From positions 3,789,001 to 3,853,000 of the forward strand of contig NZ_CP120373.1 of assembly GCF_029892065.1 (NCBI RefSeq): a stretch of DNA of 64,000 nucleotides. The letters run 5' to 3'. This DNA is from Sinorhizobium garamanticum. GTDB taxonomy: Bacteria; Pseudomonadota; Alphaproteobacteria; Rhizobiales; Rhizobiaceae. A program made the position numbers and the translations under genes. The notes below the pieces were generated by a model that saw only the letters and a list, made by a program, of their open reading frames with translations, was not told the DNA's origin and searched no databases. Shown piece by piece: positions 55,648-64,000 of the stretch (its first letter is position 1; each line of letters starts with the position of its first letter).

Positions 55648-56115
55648 ATGTCCGCAGAGATCGAAACGCGCCTCGCCGACCTTGGCATCACCCTGCCCCA
55701 GGCCGCGGCACCTGCAGCGAACTATGTTCCCTACGCCATCAGCGGCTCGATGCTCTATATTTCCGGACAACTGCCTATGGAAGCCGGCAATGTCGCCGTA
55801 ACGGGACATGTCGGCAAGGATGTCGATGTCGCCACCGCCCAGCGTGCTGCAGAACTCTGCGCAATCAACATCCTGGCGCAGGCGAAGGCAGCGCTTTCCG
55901 GCGACCTCGGGCGCATCCGTCGCCTCGTGAAGATCAATGGTTTCGTCGCGTCCGTCCCGGAATTCGTCGAACAGCACCTCGTCATCAACGGCGCGTCCAA
56001 TCTGCTCGCCAACGTGCTTGGTGAAGCCGGCAAGCATGCGCGCGCCGCCGTTGGCATGGCCGCCCTGCCGTTCAACGCAGCCGTCGAAATCGATGCCGTC
56101 ATCGAAATCGCGTGA
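55648..56115 (+). CDS. RidA family protein
   Basis: A 155-residue RidA/YjgF/UK114 protein, longer than classic RidA (about 128). The segments YAISGSMLYISGQLPME and MAALPFNAAVEIDAVIEI are typical. The arginine that deaminates reactive enamines in RidA is not evident at its usual C-terminal place, so an enamine deaminase role is uncertain. The start has CGGAG upstream. First gene of a three-gene run (RidA, GDPD, acyltransferase) with gaps of 13 and 4 bases. Confidence 0.85.
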   Translation: MSAEIETRLADLGITLPQAAAPAANYVPYAISGSMLYISGQLPMEAGNVAVTGHVGKDVDVATAQRAAELCAINILAQAKAALSGDLGRIRRLVKINGFVASVPEFVEQHLVINGASNLLANVLGEAGKHARAAVGMAALPFNAAVEIDAVIEIA

Positions 56116-56128
56116 TGCGAGGAATCTC

Positions 56129-56854
56129 ATGAAGGATATTTCCTGGCTCAAGGCCCAACCGATCGCCCATCGGGGTTTTCACGACATGAACCGGGAGGTT
56201 TGGGAAAACACACTCTCGGCGTTTTCTCGCGCCGCCGAAGCGGGTTTCGCGATTGAATGCGACCTGCAATATACCGCTGACAGTGTTCCGGTGGTCTTTC
56301 ACGACGACAACACCGAGCGGCTCTGCGGTATAAGAGGAGACGTTCGAGCGAGAACCGCGGGGGAACTCGGGCTGATGTCGGTCGGCGGCACCAAGGACAA
56401 GGTGCCGACGCTTTCCCAGATGCTCCGTCTCGTCAACGGTCGCGTGCCGCTGATCATCGAACTCAAGGGGCGAAAAGACGACGACGAAGGCTTTGCCGCC
56501 GCGGTGATCGATACGCTCGAGGGCTACAAGGGCCACGTGGCGCTAATGAGCTTCGATCATTGGCTGCTCAAGGACCTGAAGGCGCTGGATGCGCCCTACC
56601 CGCTTGGCCTCACCGCCGGAGGCATCACGCCCGAGGCCTTCGCCGAGAACGAGGAAGCGATGCAAATCGGCCTCGATTTCATTTCCTATTTCTACCGCGA
56701 CCTGCCGAATCCTTTCATCACCAAGCAGCGCGCGCTCGGCCGCACGGTCATCACATGGACGGTGCGCGACAGAGAGGCCCAGGAGCACACATTCGCCAAT
56801 GCCGACCAGATGACATTTGAGGGTTTCGATCCACGAGAGACCATGATTTCGTAA
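56129..56854 (+). CDS. Glycerophosphodiester phosphodiesterase family protein
   Basis: A 241-residue GDPD from MKDISWLKAQP. The catalytic pair is in PIAHRGFHD (His-Arg, residues 10-18), the metal ligands are in FAIECDLQYTADSVPVVFHD (Glu and Asp near 41-43, His near 58), and LIIELKGR near 110 is the next family strand. It hydrolyses glycerophosphodiesters to glycerol-3-phosphate and an alcohol. No signal peptide, so it is cytoplasmic. Confidence 0.92.
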   Translation: MKDISWLKAQPIAHRGFHDMNREVWENTLSAFSRAAEAGFAIECDLQYTADSVPVVFHDDNTERLCGIRGDVRARTAGELGLMSVGGTKDKVPTLSQMLRLVNGRVPLIIELKGRKDDDEGFAAAVIDTLEGYKGHVALMSFDHWLLKDLKALDAPYPLGLTAGGITPEAFAENEEAMQIGLDFISYFYRDLPNPFITKQRALGRTVITWTVRDREAQEHTFANADQMTFEGFDPRETMIS

Positions 56855-56858
56855 GGTT

Positions 56859-58037
56859 ATGACAGACGCTATCAACATCCGCATTGAACACTCTTTCACT
56901 TCGATCTCGCCGGCGAACTGGAATCGGCTCGCCGGCGCTTCGAAGGCTAGTGCGAGCATTCCCTACAATCCCTTCCTCTCGCACGCTTATCTGTCGGCAC
57001 TGGAGGAATCGGGTTCCGCGACCGCGGAAACGGGATGGCTCGGACAACACCTGCTGATGGAAGACGCGGATGGTTTCCTGCGCGGCGCCCTTGTCTGCTA
57101 CATGAAAAACCACAGCCAGGGCGAATACGTCTTCGACCATGGATGGGCGGACGCCTTCGAGCGTGCGGGTGGCCGCTATTATCCGAAGCTGCAATGCTCC
57201 GTACCCTTCACTCCGGTAACGGGACCGCGCCTGCTCACCACCGAAGGGCGCGACCCGCGGCCGATCCACGATGCGCTCGCAGCGGGACTGAAGGAGCTTA
57301 CGCGCCGCCACGGCGTCTCCTCGGCTCATGTCACCTTCGCGCCGGCCGACGAAATGCCAATCTTCGAGCGGGCAGGCTTCCTTCATCGAACCGACCAGCA
57401 GTTTCATTTCACCAATGAAGGCTACGGGTCCTATGGCGACTTTCTGGAAACTCTCGCATCCCGAAAACGCAAGGCGCTGAAAAAAGAACGTCGGACGGCC
57501 GTCGAAGAGGGCATCACGATCGATTGGCTGACGGGCAGCGACCTGACCGAGGAGATCTGGGACCAGTTCTTCGCCTTCTACATGGATACCGGCGGGCGCA
57601 AATGGGGCCGCCCGTATCTCACGCGCTCCTTCTATTCGCTGATCGGTGAAAGGATGGCCGACGACATTCTGCTCGTCATGGCCAAGCGCGGCGGCCGCTA
57701 TATCGCCGGCGCCATCAACTTCATCGGCGGTGATGCGCTCTACGGCCGGCACTGGGGCTGTATCGAGGACCACCCATTCCTGCATTTTGAGGTTTGCTAC
57801 CACCAGGCGATCGATTTCGCGATCGCCAAGGGGTTGAAGCGCGTCGAGGCGGGAGCACAGGGGGAGCACAAGCTCGCCCGCGGCTACATGCCGGTCACCA
57901 CCCATTCGGCGCACTTCATTACCCATCCGGGACTCGCGCGCGCGGTCGCCGACTATCTCGAACGCGAACGCCGCGATGTGGAAGAAACCGGTGAGTTTCT
58001 TGCGGACCATGGACCTTTCCGCAAAGGTGAGCGCTAG
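56859..58037 (+). CDS. GNAT/FemAB-like acyltransferase (DUF482 family)
   Basis: A 392-residue protein of the peptidogalycan/DUF482 family with two GNAT-like folds. Recognisable are NPFLSHAYLSALEESG near residues 33-48, KLQCSVPFTPVTGPRLL near 110-126, RKRKALKKERR near 201-211, and FEVCYHQAIDFAI near 309-321. The substrate is unknown; FemAB relatives aminoacylate cell-wall precursors. Start 4 bases after the GDPD stop. Its TAG stop touches the start of a RIME-like repeat. Confidence 0.85.
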   Translation: MTDAINIRIEHSFTSISPANWNRLAGASKASASIPYNPFLSHAYLSALEESGSATAETGWLGQHLLMEDADGFLRGALVCYMKNHSQGEYVFDHGWADAFERAGGRYYPKLQCSVPFTPVTGPRLLTTEGRDPRPIHDALAAGLKELTRRHGVSSAHVTFAPADEMPIFERAGFLHRTDQQFHFTNEGYGSYGDFLETLASRKRKALKKERRTAVEEGITIDWLTGSDLTEEIWDQFFAFYMDTGGRKWGRPYLTRSFYSLIGERMADDILLVMAKRGGRYIAGAINFIGGDALYGRHWGCIEDHPFLHFEVCYHQAIDFAIAKGLKRVEAGAQGEHKLARGYMPVTTHSAHFITHPGLARAVADYLERERRDVEETGEFLADHGPFRKGER

Positions 58038-58144
58038 AGCGGGATGAGGAAAAGAGTGCGCGGTTTTCCGCCCGAATCCCGCTCTAACTTATTATAATCG
58101 TTCACTTTTATGATTCTGGGTCGATTCGACCCAAAATCATCGTG
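58035..58144 (+). repeat. RIME-like palindromic repeat, copy B
   Basis: First part pairs AGAGCGGGAT with ATCCCGCTCT around GCGGTTTTCCGC; second part pairs GATTCTGGGTCG with CGACCCAAAATC. It begins in the TAG stop of the acyltransferase gene and ends before the HIT gene. Confidence 0.85.
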
Positions 58145-58203
58145 ATCCGGGACGACTGACAGGATGCCGGCCGATGCCGGCGCGACAATACGAGGAAACG
58201 ACA

Positions 58204-58623
58204 ATGAGCGGGTATGACACGAACAACATCTTTGCCAAGATCCTGCGGGGCGAAATTCCATCGCACCGGGTCTACGAAGATGATGCGACCGTCGCTTTTA
58301 TGGATGCGATGCCTCAGGCGGAGGGCCACGTCCTGGTGCTGCCGAAGACCCCTTCCCGCAACATTCTCGACGCCGACGCGTCAACGCTGCCTTCACTGAT
58401 CGGTACGGTTCAAAAGATCGCCATTGCGGCAAAGGAAGCCTTTGACGCCGACGGCGTGACGATCATGCAGTTCAACGAAGCGCCCGCCGGCCAGTCCGTT
58501 TTCCATCTGCACTTCCATGTCATACCCCGCCGTGACGGCATTCCGCTGAAACCGCATTCCGGCCGCATGGAAGATGGCGCGGTACTTGCGGCGAACGCGG
58601 AAAAGATTCGACAGGCTCTCTGA
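58204..58623 (+). CDS. HIT family protein (HinT-like)
   Basis: A 139-residue histidine-triad hydrolase of nucleoside phosphoramidates or adenylyl conjugates. The triad is in QSVFHLHFHVIPR (near residues 95-107), and IFAKILRGEIPSHRVYED is the N-terminal signature. The ATG at 58204 has GAGGAAACGACA upstream. It follows the RIME-like repeat and is convergent with the AzlD gene 32 bases downstream. Confidence 0.93.
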   Translation: MSGYDTNNIFAKILRGEIPSHRVYEDDATVAFMDAMPQAEGHVLVLPKTPSRNILDADASTLPSLIGTVQKIAIAAKEAFDADGVTIMQFNEAPAGQSVFHLHFHVIPRRDGIPLKPHSGRMEDGAVLAANAEKIRQAL

Positions 58624-58655
58624 GTGCCGGGAGAAGCGGCCTCCCGGGCAGCGTT

Positions 58656-59000
58656 CTAAAAGCCCAGCCACCAGAGTCCGGCGCAGAGTGTCGCGATTGC
58701 CGTTGCGATGCCGACCGCCGGCTTTTGGCGAGCGAGGAAAAACGCAATTGCGCCAAGCACCACGGCCCCCAGGCGCAGCCACAGAGGTGACTGCTCCAGC
58801 ACGCCGGTCGGGTAGAGGACGAGCTTCGCGATGACAGCCGCGACCAGCGCGGTCGCCACTGCCCTCACCCAGTTCAGCGCCTCGGAATCTTCGCGGAGCC
58901 GTTCGCCAGCAAGCACGCCGAGCCATCGCCAAATATCGGTCGCGAGCCAGCCGGCGATCGCGATGAAGACGTAGGCCCACCAACCCTCCTGCCACGTCAC
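58656..59000 (-). CDS. AzlD family membrane protein
   Basis: A 114-residue protein with three to four hydrophobic helices (about 8-24, 44-62, 73-89, 95-112). AzlD proteins form branched-chain amino acid exporters with AzlC. Its ATG overlaps the AzlC stop by four bases, so they are coupled. Substrate range is inferred from family. Confidence 0.88.
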   Translation of the reverse strand: MTWQEGWWAYVFIAIAGWLATDIWRWLGVLAGERLREDSEALNWVRAVATALVAAVIAKLVLYPTGVLEQSPLWLRLGAVVLGAIAFFLARQKPAVGIATAIATLCAGLWWLGF

Positions 59001-59734
59001 GCGCCCGCCTCCCTTCGCGAGCGCCAGTACCGCTCGACAGACCAGGCGAGCGTTCCGCCGCCGACACCCGCGAGCAGGATGTCGAATTCCGGCAGCAGCC
59101 AGTAGAAGAACGGTCCCGCGACGAGGCCGATGGCAAGCGCCAGATAGACCACCCGGTGACGCGCCGAATTCCAGATAGAGGCCAGGAAATAGACCGGCGT
59201 CAGAAAGAAGAGGCAGCCGGCAATGATCGGCGGGAAGTCAGCAACGAGACGATAGACGATCGCCACGAGCGCCATGTTGGTGGCGACGAGCGTGATGCCG
59301 AAACCAGCAAAGAATGTCGCGCGGTGCGCACGCGGCACCTGCGGCACGCGCTCCATCGCAAACACCCACGCTGTGATCGCAATGAAATGCGACAACACGA
59401 GAAGCCGCCAAGTCGGCGTCTTCGGCGTGCGCAATTCCGGGACAAGGGCTGCAACCATCGGCATGAGCCGTACGGACGAGAGCGTCACCGCGAGAAAAGC
59501 CGTGGCAAGGCTTGCACCGCTCAGGACCGAACTGACGAGGATGACCTTTGCCGGCAGCGCCCAGACAATGCCCGTCATGAAGACGACCTGCTCAGGCGGG
59601 ATGCCGGCCTGCGCCGTGAGCGAGCAAAAGCCGACAAAGGAAAGCATCAGGATGATGGCGGGCAGGCTGAGGATGCCGCGAGCGCCGGTCAGGAGCCAGG
59701 CCAGAGATGATCGTTCGTCTTCAACGCGTTCCAT
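58997..59734 (-). CDS. AzlC family branched-chain amino acid permease
   Basis: About 245 residues from the ATG at 59734 (AGGTGTCC upstream; a GTG at 59761 is possible). Multiple membrane helices and GILSLPAIILMLSFVGFCSL and PTWRLLVLSHFIAIT segments fit AzlC, the larger subunit of the exporter of leucine, isoleucine, valine and analogues. A mosaic repeat ends just upstream of the gene. Confidence 0.88.
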   Translation of the reverse strand: MERVEDERSSLAWLLTGARGILSLPAIILMLSFVGFCSLTAQAGIPPEQVVFMTGIVWALPAKVILVSSVLSGASLATAFLAVTLSSVRLMPMVAALVPELRTPKTPTWRLLVLSHFIAITAWVFAMERVPQVPRAHRATFFAGFGITLVATNMALVAIVYRLVADFPPIIAGCLFFLTPVYFLASIWNSARHRVVYLALAIGLVAGPFFYWLLPEFDILLAGVGGGTLAWSVERYWRSRREAGA

Positions 59735-59761
59735 GGACACCTGCGAGCGACGCTTACTCAC

Positions 59762-59852
59762 CTACAGGGCCGCGCGTCCATTCAAACGCACAAAGGCCGC
59801 TGTAGCGCTTTGAATTACTGCATTTTTCCTTAGGCTCAGGCAAACATGCCGA
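59762..59852 (-). repeat. Mosaic repeat, copy 6 (opposite orientation, shortened hairpin A)
   Basis: On the minus strand it carries GCATGTTT, CCTAAGG, AATTCAAAGCGCTACAGC and a closing GCCCTGTAG. This is the only copy read in the same direction as its flanking genes (azlC and clpA, both minus). Confidence 0.78.
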
Positions 59853-59862
59853 AACACGACGA

Positions 59863-59885
59863 TGCCGGGTGAAGCTCACCCGGCA
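59863..59885 (-). terminator. Hairpin after clpA
   Basis: TGCCGGGT (59863-59870) and ACCCGGCA (59878-59885) form an eight-pair stem 24 bases after the clpA stop. Only scattered T follow on the minus strand, so termination may be weak. Confidence 0.55.
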
Positions 59886-59909
59886 CCGTCAGATTCGATA
59901 GCGATCGTT

Positions 59910-62420
<2,511 letters not shown>

Positions 62421-62429
62421 GTTAGTTCC

Positions 62430-62783
62430 TCATTTCTTTTCCATGACGCATTGCAACGGATGCTGGTGCTGCCTGGCGAAATCCATCACCTGCGTCACCT
62501 TGGTTTCGGCGACTTCGTAGGTGAAGACGCCGCACTCTCCCACGCCGTGATTGTGAACGTGGAGCATGATGCGGGTCGCTTCTTCCCGATCCTTCTGGAA
62601 GAAACGCTCCAGGATATGGATGACGAATTCCATCGGCGTATAATCGTCATTCAAAAGCAGAACGCGATACAAACTCGGCTTTTTGGTCTTCGGCTTGGTG
62701 CGCGTGATAACGGAGGTGCCACGACTTGGGCCGCCTCCGTCTCCTTCGCTTCCCTGCTGCATCCGGACCGGCATGGCGATCAT
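62430..62783 (-). CDS. clpS: ClpS adaptor protein
   Basis: A 117-residue N-end-rule adaptor with the conserved [17 protein letters not shown] (near residues 38-54) and [12 protein letters not shown] (near 75-86); the hydrophobic pocket residues are present. It delivers substrates with bulky N-terminal residues to ClpA. AAAGGAA lies upstream of the ATG. Immediately precedes clpA. Confidence 0.96.
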   Translation of the reverse strand: MIAMPVRMQQGSEGDGGGPSRGTSVITRTKPKTKKPSLYRVLLLNDDYTPMEFVIHILERFFQKDREEATRIMLHVHNHGVGECGVFTYEVAETKVTQVMDFARQHQHPLQCVMEKK

Positions 62784-62958
62784 TCTTGTTCATTCCTTTA
62801 CAGCTGCGCTTCCAACGAACGTGGCTGCGGCATGCTCGTCCTTATCTAATAGTTCGTTTCTGAATTTTAAGGCCGAACCAACGCACTGCAATCATATTCG
62901 CACGGCGAAACACAAGTTTGATCAACTTTCTTCGGTCACAAGCGGCAGTATTTCGAAC

Positions 62959-62999
62959 GCAAGAGGGCCGGCCGCGGCAACCGCGACCGGCCCTCTTGC
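62959..62999 (-). terminator. Long palindromic hairpin after the phasin gene
   Basis: GCAAGAGGGCCGG (62959-62971) pairs perfectly with CCGGCCCTCTTGC (62987-62999), with CGCGG/CCGCG inside. No long T-run follows; it could stabilise or end the phasin mRNA. Confidence 0.6.
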
Positions 63000-63019
63000 G
63001 ATGGCGATGGTCCTTGTCG

Positions 63020-63370
63020 TCAGGCCGCAGCAGACTTGACAGCTGAGGTCGCCTTGGCAACCGGCGCTTCGTAGGGCTTGTAGGCGTCCTTGGCGAGATC
63101 GGCATACATCTCACCGATCTTCGTTGCCTCGGCCACAAAGCCTTCGTAGCTTGCCTTCACATAATTGGTTTGAAGTTCGAACGCAGCCTCAACGCTCTTG
63201 GCATTGGCAAGCTTTTCGAAATGGGCAATTCCGTCTTCGAAGGACTTCTTCGAATAGTCCGCTGCTTCCGTTGCAATGGCCTGAAAGCCCTTGGTCATGG
63301 CCGAATAGCTTTTGACAGCAACATCAATGGCTTCTTTGCTCTTCTTGTTCGCATCGTCGAAGTTAAACAT
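63020..63370 (-). CDS. Phasin family protein
   Basis: A 116-residue all-helical, Ala/Lys-rich protein with the phasin motif VEAAFELQTNYVKASYEGF (near residues 60-78) and an Ala-rich tail. Phasins coat polyhydroxybutyrate granules and set their number and size. AAAGGAGAC sits just upstream of the ATG, and a good promoter with an operator-like palindrome lies about 40-65 bases upstream. Single-gene unit. Confidence 0.9.
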   Translation of the reverse strand: MFNFDDANKKSKEAIDVAVKSYSAMTKGFQAIATEAADYSKKSFEDGIAHFEKLANAKSVEAAFELQTNYVKASYEGFVAEATKIGEMYADLAKDAYKPYEAPVAKATSAVKSAAA

Positions 63371-63406
63371 CGGGGGTGTCTCCTTTAGACGGCTTAACTG
63401 CTTGTC

Positions 63407-63435
63407 AGTTTATGTGCGGTGCACAAAAAGTCAAG
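63407..63435 (-). promoter_or_regulatory. Phasin promoter with TGTGC-N3-GCACA palindrome in the spacer
   Basis: On the minus strand CTTGAC (63435-63430), a 17-base spacer, then TAAACT. Inside the spacer is the perfect palindrome TGTGC-ACC-GCACA (63413-63425). Its core TGC-N3-GCA matches the type of site bound by PhaR/AniA repressors of phasin genes. Confidence 0.6.
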
Positions 63436-63541
63436 TTCTGTGTGCAACGCAATAAAACACTGTTCTTGCAACGACTTGATGAAAATCGGCAGCTAATCCT
63501 GCGATTTTTTTTCACACAGGCGCATTAATATGACTTTTAAT

Positions 63542-63574
63542 GAAAAAACCCGGCCTGATCGCTCAGAACCGGGT
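63542..63574 (-). terminator. Terminator of the DUF3126 gene
   Basis: ACCCGG (63548-63553) pairs with CCGGGT (63569-63574); on the minus strand the stem is followed by six T. It lies 26 bases after the stop. Confidence 0.8.
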
Positions 63575-63600
63575 CGAAATCTTGACGAATGATCTTGATC

Positions 63601-63804
63601 TTACAGATCGATGTCGAGGATCGCCATCGAGAAGTTGTACGAAAGCTCCCCATCCTCTTCGTCGCGGAAAACGACACCGAGAAACTCGTCGCCGAGATAG
63701 ACCTCCGCGGACTCGTCCTTCTTCGGCCGCGCCTTGACGACCATGGACTGGTTGAAGGTACGCTTGAAATAGGCTTCAAGCTTTCGGATCTCTTCGGGCT
63801 TCAA
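63601..63804 (-). CDS. DUF3126 family protein
   Basis: About 67 residues from a TTG at 63804, chosen because GGAG lies eight bases upstream and relatives begin at KPEEIRKL; an ATG at 63846 would add 14 residues. The family pattern KLEAYFKRTFN, KARPKKDESAEVYLGDEFLG and SYNFSMAILDIDL is complete. The function is unknown. It is found next to cysE in many Rhizobiales; that gene would lie just outside the window. Confidence 0.85.
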   Translation of the reverse strand: MKPEEIRKLEAYFKRTFNQSMVVKARPKKDESAEVYLGDEFLGVVFRDEEDGELSYNFSMAILDIDL

Positions 63805-63846
63805 ATCTTTTCTCCGTGCATGTTTGATTTGCGGCGCTTCTCGCAT

Positions 63847-64000
63847 GCGGAATTACCAAGTGTAAACCCACTTGAAGCGCCGGGCGTCCCTCCAGATTTG
63901 CGAAGTCGCCTTATCGTTTTGAATTTCCGTCCAATTTTCTGCACAGTTCGAACTCGGCGCGAGCAGAAACGCCGGATTTAGCGAGGCGCGGCCGGGCCGG
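63847..64000. other. Right-edge non-coding stretch
   Basis: 154 bases upstream of DUF3126. I see no credible reading frame, repeat or RNA gene; it probably holds the promoter of DUF3126 or the end of a gene beyond the edge. Confidence 0.4.

Overview
The window is chromosomal DNA of a fast-growing rhizobium, most likely Sinorhizobium/Ensifer. The evidence is GC-rich coding, a 268-residue ExoR with the Sinorhizobium protein pattern, a fused SecDF, a PopZ-type polar organiser, rhizobial-type intergenic palindromic repeats, and the overall gene order (yajC-secDF, tat-serS-surE, exoR, tolC-exbBD, the bamA/lpx cluster). It is dense core genome. I found no prophage, insertion sequence, CRISPR array, tRNA or rRNA.

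Region by region. 1-7500: yajC-secDF followed by two genes whose relatives are complex I assembly factors (Mth938/NDUFAF3 and phytoene-synthase-like/NDUFAF6), an AAA-type ATPase (DUF815) on the other strand, a LysM-LytM lipoprotein with a degenerate active site, and an unknown gene; CtrA-like boxes lie in front of the last two. 7500-13400: tatABC-serS-surE-pcm plus an orphan ABC ATPase. 13400-22300: scpAB, nagZ, a giant SPOR protein, argS and a dNTPase. 22400-28000: erpA, cardiolipin synthase, exonuclease III, exoR (the periplasmic brake on ExoS/ChvI signalling) and a FadL-like porin. 28400-39100: valS, popZ, tolC, a PIMT-like methyltransferase, exbBD and comEC.

39456-54500 holds gltA facing a long minus-strand run that reads rpsB, tsf, pyrH, frr, uppS, cdsA, rseP, bamA, lpxD, fabZ, lpxA, lpxI, lpxB: translation factors, then phospholipid and undecaprenyl precursor enzymes, outer-membrane assembly and lipid A synthesis. 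54600-64000: a DUF3108 envelope protein, a RidA-GDPD-acyltransferase operon, a HIT protein, an AzlCD branched-chain amino acid exporter, clpS-clpA, a phasin with an operator-like palindrome in its promoter, and DUF3126.

The genes are mostly ordinary; the unusual material is between them. A mosaic two-hairpin repeat occurs six times plus one decayed remnant, almost always between co-directional genes. A second, RIME-like repeat occurs twice and in both cases supplies or touches the stop codon of a neighbouring gene. A perfect 15-bp inverted repeat lies between exoR and the fadL-like gene. No wholly new multi-gene system is evident. The most suggestive grouping is the secDF/NDUFAF3/NDUFAF6 neighbourhood.
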